Of a DNA stretch of 37,237 nt, positions 1-7,336 are shown piece by piece (position 1 is the stretch's first letter; every line of letters starts with the position of its first letter). A program made the position numbers and the translations under genes. The notes beneath the pieces are model-generated. The model saw only the letters and a program-made list of their open reading frames with translations, was not told the DNA's origin and did no database searches. Where the stretch lies: assembly GCF_000214035.2 (NCBI RefSeq), contig NZ_AFHG01000032.1, positions 1-37,237 on the forward strand. The letters run 5' to 3'. The stretch comes from Methyloversatilis universalis FAM5 (GTDB lineage: Bacteria > Pseudomonadota > Gammaproteobacteria > Burkholderiales > Rhodocyclaceae).

Positions 1-191
1 CAGACGGTGGTAGGTGCCAGTCGACTCGCAGGCGAAGCGCACAGCGCCGGGGGCAAGGTGCGCAGCCAGCCGCGGATGGCCGCGGCGGTGTTGTCAATGC
101 GCAGTACCGGCGAGCGGCCGTGCTCGGCGATGTCCAGCCAGCGCTTGGAGACGTCGATGCCAAAGCAAGTGGATTCGGTCTGACTTGTCAC
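1..191 (-). pseudogene. IS110 transposase (DEDD recombinase), N-terminal fragment, frameshifted
   Basis: Read from a GTG start with GGAGG eight bases upstream, the product begins like the DEDD domain of IS110 recombinases, with GIDVSK carrying the first catalytic Asp (D13). Compared with the right-hand copy, this copy lacks one G (two C's at 47-48 on the plus strand where three are expected). This shifts the frame at about codon 48, before the CESTG motif that holds the conserved Glu. The recombinase would therefore be inactive from this copy unless the missing base is a sequencing or assembly error near the contig end. No stop codon appears in the shifted frame before the window edge. Confidence 0.75.
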
Positions 192-204
192 GATGAGCAC
201 CTCC

Positions 205-415
205 GGACTAAGGTTGAAGGGCTTGTCGGGATCACCGGGGCACAGGCTTGCAGGATATGGTCGGTACCGTGACGGACGCGGTCCGAAGGATTCCTCATCG
301 GTGCTTGGGGTGAAGGCGGGACATCTCTCCCACTGTCTGTACGTGCTTGCCGTCAGATGCGGCGCTCGTCCCTCCGCCCGACAAGCGTCCACTACTACGC
401 TTGCCGAAGGTGAAC
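205..415 (-). ncRNA. candidate IS110 bridge (seek) RNA, left copy
   Basis: IS110-group elements are known to encode a structured guide RNA in the non-coding stretch before the recombinase. This stretch is long enough and begins with a small hairpin (CAAGCG / CGCTTG). On the minus strand it contains GCGCCGC (365-359) followed by GTGGGAG (333-327). The first repeats the left half of the adjoining REP target and the second is the complement of its right half (CTCCCAC), as expected of left and right target guides. RNA ends are not determined; the limits are approximate. Confidence 0.5.
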
Positions 416-420
416 ATACA

Positions 421-503
421 AGCGGCGCCCCGCCGCGATCCGGCCATTGACCACGCGCAGTCCCAGATTCGAGACCCTGTCGCGGCGAAGGTGCCGCTCC
501 CAC
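421..503. repeat. pair of inverted REP sequences (BIME-like), interrupted by IS110
   Basis: On the minus strand this reads GTGGGAGCGGC-ACCTTC-GCCGCGA (503-480), a 40-base gap, then ATCGCGGCGGGGCGCCGCT (439-421), at which the IS begins. Each unit is a small hairpin (GCGGC/GCCGC) with a GTGGG head, the form of REP sequences of the Pseudomonas/Xanthomonas type. The intact unit shows what the interrupted unit should continue into: ...GCCGCTCCCAC. The IS thus sits after the CT of GCCGCT|CCCAC. Confidence 0.75.
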
Positions 504-688
504 GGATATGCGCAGTCCTTGGCCAGGGCGAGTGGCCACGGCGACCTGCCACGATCAGGCCTCCGATGACATGCGGTTTCCGATTCGAAGTGGTGCTCCC
601 GGCGAAGCGCGCCCGTGCTTCCGAGGATCTCCTTTCGCCTGCAGCGGATTCTGTTGCGCCGCACCATTCAAATTCCTCTGAAACGACC

Positions 689-764
689 GTCCGACGCGGG
701 TTTCCGGACAGTCCGATCGCACTACGGTCGGACTTTCCGATGCCGTCCGAATTCCATCCGTCCG
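689..764 (+). promoter_or_regulatory. upstream activator half-site cluster for the acetone operon
   Basis: Six copies of GTCCG or its complement CGGAC fall within 76 bases, starting at 689, 705, 711, 729, 745 and 760. Two form dyads: GTCCG-N11-CGGAC, and AGTCCGA-N11-TCGGACT (710-734), which has perfect 7-base arms. A GC-rich sequence of this length should hold fewer than one by chance (rough estimate). The cluster lies about 90-170 bases before the sigma-54 promoter, the usual place for enhancer-binding activator sites. A similar cluster precedes the thiolase promoter. I infer binding by AcxR. The rest of 504-971 shows no gene. Confidence 0.6.
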
Positions 765-855
765 ATGCCCGCAGGGAAGAAGTCGCCCGCGGCGCTTGAA
801 TTTATTTCTCCATCTAATCAGCGACTTGAAAGATGCCGGACGCGTGGCGCGCGGA

Positions 856-872
856 TTGGCACCGTCCTTGCA
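856..872 (+). promoter_or_regulatory. sigma-54 promoter of acxABC
   Basis: TTGGCACCGTCCTTGCA matches the -24/-12 consensus (TTGGCAC-N5-TTGCA) with the required 10 bases between GG and GC. Transcription should start near 883, giving a leader of about 90 bases to the acxA start. Acetone carboxylase operons are known to be sigma-54 dependent in other bacteria. Confidence 0.85.
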
Positions 873-971
873 CAAGTGGCTGTGTTCGATCGCGGCCAGA
901 TCGATCAGGAAACACCGGCGCTATCGGGCCGGGGCGATGAGCAGGTGGACTATTCAAATGGAGACGTGGAG

Positions 972-3119
972 ATGACGATCGATAATTCGTCGGTTCAGGT
1001 GCTGGGGATTGATGCAGGCGGCACCATGACTGACACCTTCTTTGTCCGTGCGGACGGCCGCTTCGTGGTCGGCAAGGCGCAGAGCAATCCCGGGGACGAA
1101 TCCCTGGCGATCTACAACTCGTCGGTCGATGCGCTGGCGCACTGGGGCCGCGAGGTCGATGACGTGTACCCGGAGCTGGTGACCTGCGTGTACTCCGGCA
1201 CCGCGATGCTGAACCGCGTGCTGATGCGCAAGGGCCTGGACGTGGGCCTGATCTGCAACCGCGGTTTTGAACAGGTGCACTCGATGGGCCGTGCGCTGCA
1301 GAGCTACCTCGGCTATGCGCTGGAAGACCGCATCCACCTGAACACCCACCGCTATGACGAGCCGCTGGTGCCGGTGTCGCGTACCCGTGGCGTGACCGAG
1401 CGTACCGACGTGCAAGGCAAGGTCGTCATTCCGCTGCGCGAAGCCGAAGTGCGCAGCGCGGTGAAGGAACTGGTCGATGCCGGTTCCCAGGCCATCGTCA
1501 TCTGCTTCCTGCAGTCGCACAAGAACGGCACGAGCGAACAGCGCGCCCGCGACATCGTGAAGGAAGAGCTGAAGAAGCTCGGCGTCGATATCCCGGTCTT
1601 TGCCTCGGTGGACTACTACCCGCAGCGCAAGGAAAGCCACCGCATGAACACCACCATTCTCGAAGCCTACGGCGCGGAACCGTCGCGCCAGACGCTGAAG
1701 AAGGTGAGCGACCGCTTCAAGAAGCATGGCGGCAAGTTCGACCTGCGCGTGATGGCCACGCACGGCGGCACCATCAGCTGGAAGGCCAAGGAACTGGCCC
1801 GCACCATCGTGTCCGGCCCGATCGGCGGCGTGATCGGTTCCAAGCTGCTGGGCGAAGCGCTCGGTGACGAGAACATCGCCTGCTCGGACATCGGCGGCAC
1901 CTCGTTCGACGTGGCGCTGATCACCAAGGGTTCGTTCGCCATCAAGTCCGATCCGGACATGGCCCGCCTGGTGCTGTCGCTGCCGCTGGTCGCGATGGAC
2001 TCGGTCGGTGCCGGTGCCGGTTCCTTCGTGCGCCTGGATCCGTACTCGAAGTCGCTGAAGCTGGGCCCGGACAGCGCCGGCTACCGCGTCGGCACCTGCT
2101 GGCCGGAATCCGGTCTGGATACGGTGTCGGTGTCGGACTGCCACGTCGTTCTGGGTTACCTGAACCCGAACAACTTCCTCGGCGGCGCGATCAAGCTCGA
2201 CGTGCAGCGTGCCCGTGACCACATCAAGGCGCAGATCGCCGATCCGCTGGGCCTGTCGGTTGAAGACGCCGCCGCCGGCGTGATCGAACTGCTCGACCTG
2301 ACGCTGTCCGAGTACCTGCGCGCCAACATCAGCGCCAAGGGCTACAACCCGGCCGAGTTCACCTGCTTCTCCTACGGCGGTGCCGGCCCGGTTCACACCT
2401 ACGGCTACACCGAAGGCGTCGGCTTCAAGGACGTCGTCGTGCCCGCCTGGGCGGCCGGCTTCTCGGCCTTCGGCTGCGCCTGCGCCGACTTCGAATACCG
2501 CTATGACAAGTCGGTCGACCTCGGTGTCGCCCAGCTCGCCAGCGACGAAGAGAAGGCCGCTGCATGCCAGACCCTGCAGGCAGCATGGTCCGAGCTGGCG
2601 GGCAAGGTGATCGAGGAGTTCGTCATCAACGGCTTCAAGCCGGAAGACGTGATGCTCATCCCCGGCTACAAGATGCAGTACATGGGTCAGCTGAACGACC
2701 TGGAAATCATCTCGCCGGTGTCGACCGCGGCGACCGCGTCCGACTGGGACAAGATCGTCGAAGCCTTCGAAAACACCTACGGCCGCGTCTACGCGAGCTC
2801 CGCACGTTCGCCGGAACTGGGCTTCTCGGCCACCGGCGCCATCATGCGCGGCACCGTGGTCACCCAGAAGCCGGTGCTGCCGGAAGACCCGGACTGCGGC
2901 CCGACGCCGCCGCCGGAAGCGCGCATCGGTACCCGCCCGTTCTATCGCCACAAGAAGTGGGTCGATGCGGTGATCTGGAAGATGGAAGCGCTGAAGTCGG
3001 GCAACCACATCGTCGGCCCCGCCATCATCGAATCGGATGCCACCACCTTCGTGGTGCCGGACGGCTTCGAAACCTTCGTCGACAAGCACCGCCTGTTCCA
3101 CCTGAAGGAAGTCAAGTAA
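972..3119 (+). CDS. acxA: acetone carboxylase, beta subunit (hydantoinase/oxoprolinase A type)
   Basis: This is the 715-residue ATP-handling subunit of acetone carboxylase, the cytoplasmic enzyme that converts acetone and bicarbonate to acetoacetate with cleavage of ATP. The N-terminus carries the hydantoinase/oxoprolinase nucleotide motif GIDAGGTMTDTF (residues 12-23), and a second phosphate-binding loop, SDIGGTSFD, lies further on. The length agrees with the Xanthobacter subunit (about 717). The start was chosen at the ATG preceded by GTGGAG; the open frame extends further upstream, but that part crosses the sigma-54 promoter and cannot be coding. It is the first gene of acxABC, with 83 bases before acxB. 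Alternative: another hydantoinase-like carboxylase such as acetophenone carboxylase, but the three-gene layout and subunit sizes fit acetone carboxylase. Confidence 0.93.
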   Translation: MTIDNSSVQVLGIDAGGTMTDTFFVRADGRFVVGKAQSNPGDESLAIYNSSVDALAHWGREVDDVYPELVTCVYSGTAMLNRVLMRKGLDVGLICNRGFEQVHSMGRALQSYLGYALEDRIHLNTHRYDEPLVPVSRTRGVTERTDVQGKVVIPLREAEVRSAVKELVDAGSQAIVICFLQSHKNGTSEQRARDIVKEELKKLGVDIPVFASVDYYPQRKESHRMNTTILEAYGAEPSRQTLKKVSDRFKKHGGKFDLRVMATHGGTISWKAKELARTIVSGPIGGVIGSKLLGEALGDENIACSDIGGTSFDVALITKGSFAIKSDPDMARLVLSLPLVAMDSVGAGAGSFVRLDPYSKSLKLGPDSAGYRVGTCWPESGLDTVSVSDCHVVLGYLNPNNFLGGAIKLDVQRARDHIKAQIADPLGLSVEDAAAGVIELLDLTLSEYLRANISAKGYNPAEFTCFSYGGAGPVHTYGYTEGVGFKDVVVPAWAAGFSAFGCACADFEYRYDKSVDLGVAQLASDEEKAAACQTLQAAWSELAGKVIEEFVINGFKPEDVMLIPGYKMQYMGQLNDLEIISPVSTAATASDWDKIVEAFENTYGRVYASSARSPELGFSATGAIMRGTVVTQKPVLPEDPDCGPTPPPEARIGTRPFYRHKKWVDAVIWKMEALKSGNHIVGPAIIESDATTFVVPDGFETFVDKHRLFHLKEVK

Positions 3120-3202
3120 GCGCCGGTGTCCTTGAGGGCTGTCGGCGCCCATCCGGGGCCGGCAGCGCAGTGATCCGGAAAAAACTCCAAAGGAGAGACT
3201 GA

Positions 3203-5527
3203 ATGAACATGTTGAGCAACAACGAGACCGGCTTTGCCGATCTCCTCAAGAACGGCCAGACGCTGAAGCAGTTCCGCGACGGTATCATCGAGCGCACCCA
3301 GAAGACCGGCCACTACAACGGCCTGGAAAAGCTGGAACTGCGTGACGCCGACCCGATCGGCTACGAAAAGCTGTTCTCCAAGCTGCGTGGCGGTCTGGTG
3401 CATGCCCGCGAAACCGCGAAGAAGATTGCCGCCAGCCCGATCGTGGAGCAGGAAGGCGAACTGTGCTTCACGCTGTACAACGCGGTCGGCGACTGCGTGC
3501 TCACCTCGACCGGCATCATCATCCACGTCGGCACGATGGGCGCGGCGATCAAGTACATGATCGAGAACAACTGGGAAGCCAACCCCGGCATCAATCCCGG
3601 TGACATGTTCACGAACAACGACTGCTCGATCGGCAACGTGCACCCGTGCGACATCGCCACCATCGTCCCGATCTTCTGGGAAGGCCGTCTGATCGGCTGG
3701 GTGGGCGGCGTGACCCACGTGATCGATACCGGCGCGGTGACCCCGGGTTCGATGTCGACCGGTCAGGTGCAGCGCTTCGGCGACGGCTACATGATCACCT
3801 GCCGCAAGACCGGCGTGAATGACACGCCGCTGCGCGACTGGCTGCACGAGTCGCAGCGCTCGGTGCGTACGCCGAAGTACTGGATTCTCGACGAGAAGAC
3901 CCGTATCGCCGGCTGCCACATGATCCGCGAACTGGTCGAGGAAGTGATCCGTGCCGACGGCATCGAGGCCTACGAGAAGTTCGCCTACGAGGTCATCGAG
4001 GAAGGCCGTCGCGGCCTGATGAGCCGCATCAAGGCGATGACGCTGCCGGGCAAGTACCGCAAGGTGTCCTTCGTCGATGTGCCGTACAAGCACGAGGACG
4101 TGCAGGTTTCCTCCGCCTTCGCCAAGCTCGATTCGATCATGCACTCGCCGTGCGAAATGACGATCAAGCCGGACGGCAAGTGGCGCCTCGACTTCGAAGG
4201 CGCGAGCCGCTGGGGCTGGCACACCTTCAACGCCCACCAGGTGGCGTTCACCTCGGGTATCTGGGTGATGATGTGCCAGACGCTGGTGCCGACGCAGCGC
4301 ATCAACGACGGTGCCTACTTCGCCACCGAGTTCCACCTGCCCAAGGGCACCTGGTGCAACCCGGATGACCGCCGCACCGGTCACGCCTACGCATGGCACT
4401 TCCTGGTGTCCGGCTGGGCGGCGCTGTGGCGCGGTCTGTCGCAGTCCTACTTCAGCCGCGGCTACCTCGAAGAGGTGAACGCCGGCAATGCCAACACCTC
4501 GAACTGGCTGCAGGGTGGCGGCATCAACCAGGACGGCGAGATCCACGCGGTGAACAGCTTCGAAGCGTCGAGCTGCGGCACCGGTGCCTGCGCGGTCAAG
4601 GACGGCCTGAACCACGCCGCCGCCATCTGGAATCCGGAAGGCGACATGGGCGACATCGAAATCTGGGAAATGGCCGAACCGCTGCTCTACATGGGCCGCA
4701 ACGTGAAGGCCAACTCCGGCGGCTACGGCAAGTACCGTGGCGGCTGCGGCTTCGAAACGCTGCGCATGGTGTGGAACGCCCAGGACTGGACCATGTTCTT
4801 CATGGGCAACGGCTTCATGAACAGCGACTGGGGCATGATGGGTGGTTACCCGGCTGCCACCGGCTACCGCTTCGAAGCGCACAAGACCGGTCTGGAGCGT
4901 CGCATCGCCAACGGCGAAAGCCTGCCGCTGGGTGGTGACATCGATCCGAGCGCGCCGACCTACGAGCACAACATCGATGCCACGGCCCGGATCAAGCGCG
5001 ACAAGCAGTGCATGACCACCGAGGACTGCTACGACAACCACGATCTGTACCTGAACTACCTGCGTGGCGGCCCCGGCTTCGGCGACCCGATCGACCGCGA
5101 GCCGAAGGCGATCGAGAAGGACCTGAACGAGAAGTTCCTGCTGCCCGAGTACGCCCAGAAGGTGTACGGCGCCGTCTTCACCCAGGACGCCAAGGGCGCG
5201 TATGTCGTCGATGTGGCCAAGACTCAGGCCCGTCGCGCCGAAATGCGCAAGGAACGTCTGGCCCGTGCAGTGCCGGTGCGCGAATGGATGAAGGAAGAGC
5301 GCGAACGCATCATCAACAAGCACGCGTCTCAGGCCGTCCAGCACATGTTCGCCACCAGCTTCGCGCTGTCCGAGAAGTTCACCAAGCACTTCAAGGACTT
5401 CTGGAGCCTGCCGGCCGACTGGCAACTGCTGGAGACCGAACTGGGCGTTCCGTCCTACGGCTCCAAGCACCGCATGGACCTGTCGCTGATGCCTGACGTC
5501 ACCACCGTCGTCCAGGTCGAAGAGTGA
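3203..5527 (+). CDS. acxB: acetone carboxylase, alpha subunit (hydantoinase B type)
   Basis: This is the catalytic alpha subunit, 774 residues, of the hydantoinase B/oxoprolinase family. In the Xanthobacter enzyme a manganese ion is held, as I recall, by His150, Asp153 and His175. Here NVHPCD and THVID place His147, Asp150 and His172 with exactly the same spacing, so the metal site looks intact. A good Shine-Dalgarno (AAGGAGAG) precedes the ATG. The gene lies between acxA and acxC in one operon. A second, in-frame ATG two codons later could also be used. I see no defect; the long open frame on the opposite strand is a composition shadow. Confidence 0.94.
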   Translation: MNMLSNNETGFADLLKNGQTLKQFRDGIIERTQKTGHYNGLEKLELRDADPIGYEKLFSKLRGGLVHARETAKKIAASPIVEQEGELCFTLYNAVGDCVLTSTGIIIHVGTMGAAIKYMIENNWEANPGINPGDMFTNNDCSIGNVHPCDIATIVPIFWEGRLIGWVGGVTHVIDTGAVTPGSMSTGQVQRFGDGYMITCRKTGVNDTPLRDWLHESQRSVRTPKYWILDEKTRIAGCHMIRELVEEVIRADGIEAYEKFAYEVIEEGRRGLMSRIKAMTLPGKYRKVSFVDVPYKHEDVQVSSAFAKLDSIMHSPCEMTIKPDGKWRLDFEGASRWGWHTFNAHQVAFTSGIWVMMCQTLVPTQRINDGAYFATEFHLPKGTWCNPDDRRTGHAYAWHFLVSGWAALWRGLSQSYFSRGYLEEVNAGNANTSNWLQGGGINQDGEIHAVNSFEASSCGTGACAVKDGLNHAAAIWNPEGDMGDIEIWEMAEPLLYMGRNVKANSGGYGKYRGGCGFETLRMVWNAQDWTMFFMGNGFMNSDWGMMGGYPAATGYRFEAHKTGLERRIANGESLPLGGDIDPSAPTYEHNIDATARIKRDKQCMTTEDCYDNHDLYLNYLRGGPGFGDPIDREPKAIEKDLNEKFLLPEYAQKVYGAVFTQDAKGAYVVDVAKTQARRAEMRKERLARAVPVREWMKEERERIINKHASQAVQHMFATSFALSEKFTKHFKDFWSLPADWQLLETELGVPSYGSKHRMDLSLMPDVTTVVQVEE

Positions 5528-5565
5528 CCTCCAACAGACCGATCACGCGAATCAAGGAGCAATAA

Positions 5566-6069
5566 ATGTCGACTTACACCAACGAGCAGGTCGCTCACCT
5601 GGCCGAGGGCACGCTGGACTGGGAAACCACCTTCCGCATGCTGTCGATGCCGAAGGACAACAGCCGCTTCAAGCAGTACGTCGAGGCGCTGCAGAAGAAG
5701 GTGAGCTTCAAGGACAAGATCGTGCTGCCGCTGGCGCCGCACATGTACATCGTGCAGACCGCGAAGAAGCAGTGGGTCATCAAGTGCGATTGCGGTCACG
5801 AGTTCTGCGACTACACCGACAACTGGAAGATGCACGCGCACATCTACGTGCGTGACACCGAAGAGGCGATGACCGAGGTCTATCCGAAGCTGATGGCGCC
5901 GGATACCCAGTGGCAGGTGTACCGCGAGTACTACTGCCCGACCTGCGGCACGCTGCACGACGTCGAGGCGCCGACCCCGTGGTACCCGGTGATCCACGAC
6001 TTCGAGCCGGACATCGAAGCCTTCTACAAGGAGTGGGTCGGCCTTCCGGTGCCCGAACGGGCGTCGTGA
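5566..6069 (+). CDS. acxC: acetone carboxylase, gamma subunit
   Basis: This is the small (167-residue) third subunit of acetone carboxylase, close to the roughly 168 residues known. It has five cysteines in two groups, CDCGHEFC (C74, C76, C81) and CPTC (C124, C127), which look like a zinc ribbon joining two strands, plus conserved aromatic residues. AAGGAG precedes the ATG at normal distance. It closes the acxABC unit 38 bases after acxB and is followed by a run of GC-rich hairpins. Confidence 0.92.
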   Translation: MSTYTNEQVAHLAEGTLDWETTFRMLSMPKDNSRFKQYVEALQKKVSFKDKIVLPLAPHMYIVQTAKKQWVIKCDCGHEFCDYTDNWKMHAHIYVRDTEEAMTEVYPKLMAPDTQWQVYREYYCPTCGTLHDVEAPTPWYPVIHDFEPDIEAFYKEWVGLPVPERAS

Positions 6070-6076
6070 TGCACGG

Positions 6077-6157
6077 CCGGGGCGCTCACGAGGCGCCCCG
6101 GTGCGACCGGCCGGAGGAGGCCGGTCGCAGCGGTCGCGGCCGGCACCCTCCGGCCGC
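6077..6157 (+). terminator. three consecutive GC-rich hairpins after acxC
   Basis: Three perfect stem-loops follow one another: CCGGGGCGC/GCGCCCCGG (6077-6101), GCGACCGGCC/GGCCGGTCGC (6103-6128) and GCGGCCGG/CCGGCCGC (6136-6157). None has a U-tract, so they may stabilise the acxABC mRNA 3' end or reduce, rather than stop, transcription into the envelope cassette. No sigma-54 or clear sigma-70 promoter is visible in the remaining 146 bases before the next gene. Confidence 0.5.
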
Positions 6158-6303
6158 CTCGCTCTCCCCACCCTGAACCCGGAAACGGCACTGCGCAATG
6201 CGGCCCTGGCGGCTGCAGGGGGCAGCTCACGCCCGCGTTCCTTTCAGGTCACGAAAAGCGTCGCGCGTGCCCGGCACGGAACGGCGCCACAAGGAGACTG
6301 TAG

Positions 6304-7314
6304 ATGCTTCACTCGCTCAAGCGTTTCGGCAGCGGCGCACGTGCCGCGGTCAATGTCGTTACCTCCACGCTTCCCATCGCCATCATCGGCGGCCTGCTGT
6401 ACGCCGGCTTCTTCGTGAAGGCGGAAGCGGTCATCAACAAGGTCGAGCCGAAGGCGGTCGAACGGCGCGACAACTTCTTCAGCGTGGTGGCCCCCACCGA
6501 GCAGATCGCGTGGGCCGCGGGCAGCGGCGGCAAGATCGTGCGCAGTGATGACGGGGGGCGCAGCTGGCACCGCCAGAGCAGCAACACCTACGAAAACCTG
6601 CAGGGCATTGCCGCCTGGGATACCCAGCACGCGGTGGTGGCCGGCAATCACGGCGTCATCCTCTACACCACCGACGGCGGCAGCAGCTGGAAGGCGGCCC
6701 AGGTGCCCAAGTCGGACAACCCGAACAAGCTGTTCCGCGTGCGCATCTTCGACGGCGTGGCCTGGGCGGTCGGCGAGTTCGGCTCGCTGCTGCGCTCGGA
6801 CGACAAGGGCGTGACCTGGACGCGGGCGATGGAAGAGAAGGACCGCGCCTGGAACGACGTGTTCTTCCACGGCCAGAACGGCTGGCTGGTGGGCGAGTTC
6901 GGCACCGTCATGCGCACCACCGACGGCGGGGCGACCTGGACCCAGAACGAGCTGGACAACAAGGTGAGCCTGATGGGCGTCGATTTCCGCGACGACCGGC
7001 ACGGCGTGGCCGTGGGCCTCACCGGCACGCTGCTGGTGACCGAGGACGGCGGTGCCAGCTGGCGCGATGTGCCGCCGCTCACCCGCGAACACCTGCTCGA
7101 CATCGCCTGGGACGAGAACCGCTGGGTCGCGGTGGGCGACAAGGGCGTCATGGTGACGTCGGATGCCGCCGCCACGGAATGGAAGCTCGGCCGCATCGCG
7201 GAAGGTGACGTGTCCTGGCGCACCCAGATCACGCGTGCCGGCAATCGCTACTACGTGTCGGGCGCCAATCTGGGCGTGCTCGAGGACGGCAAGCTGACCA
7301 TCGTCGGTCGATAA
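6304..7314 (+). CDS. membrane-anchored YCF48/BNR-type beta-propeller protein
   Basis: This 336-residue protein has a single N-terminal membrane segment (about residues 17-38, with TLPIAIIGGLLYAGFF) followed by repeated BNR/YCF48 units, each with a DGG-x-SW/TW type turn (SDDGGRSW, TTDGGSSW, SDDKGVTW, TTDGGATW, TEDGGASW). This predicts a propeller held on the periplasmic face of the inner membrane. The plant/cyanobacterial homologue YCF48 is a photosystem II assembly factor, so a scaffold or assembly role is possible, but the function here is unknown. It is the first gene of a four-gene cassette with the RND transporter, DUF1302 and DUF1329 genes, 22 bases before the transporter gene. AAGGAG precedes the ATG. 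Confidence 0.85.
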   Translation: MLHSLKRFGSGARAAVNVVTSTLPIAIIGGLLYAGFFVKAEAVINKVEPKAVERRDNFFSVVAPTEQIAWAAGSGGKIVRSDDGGRSWHRQSSNTYENLQGIAAWDTQHAVVAGNHGVILYTTDGGSSWKAAQVPKSDNPNKLFRVRIFDGVAWAVGEFGSLLRSDDKGVTWTRAMEEKDRAWNDVFFHGQNGWLVGEFGTVMRTTDGGATWTQNELDNKVSLMGVDFRDDRHGVAVGLTGTLLVTEDGGASWRDVPPLTREHLLDIAWDENRWVAVGDKGVMVTSDAAATEWKLGRIAEGDVSWRTQITRAGNRYYVSGANLGVLEDGKLTIVGR

Positions 7315-7336
7315 GAAAGCGCAGGGGGAGAAAGCC

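Larger units (their letters stand above)
1..420 (-). mobile_element. IS110-family insertion sequence, 5' part (left copy)
   Basis: This is the transposase-start end of an IS110-type element running off the left edge of the window. About 230 non-coding bases (positions 192-420) precede the transposase and are identical, base for base, to the inverted copy at the right edge. The element boundary is inferred at 420/421: identity with the other copy essentially stops there, and the outside sequence becomes a REP repeat in both cases. The element begins TGTATGTTCACC after a CT dinucleotide that belongs to the REP, as expected for IS110 recombination at a short core. The other end is outside the window. 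Confidence 0.85.

Noticed and set aside
615-971. N-terminal extension of acxA
   Set aside because: It would cover the activator cluster and the sigma-54 promoter, and family members start at MTIDNSS-like positions.
2942-5470. 842-residue open frame opposite acxA/acxB
   Set aside because: The translation is rich in His, Val, Gly and Arg with no known domain; it is the mirror of strongly coding GC-rich genes on the plus strand. The same holds for other long minus-strand frames under acxA, DUF1302, acxR, purK and cysN.
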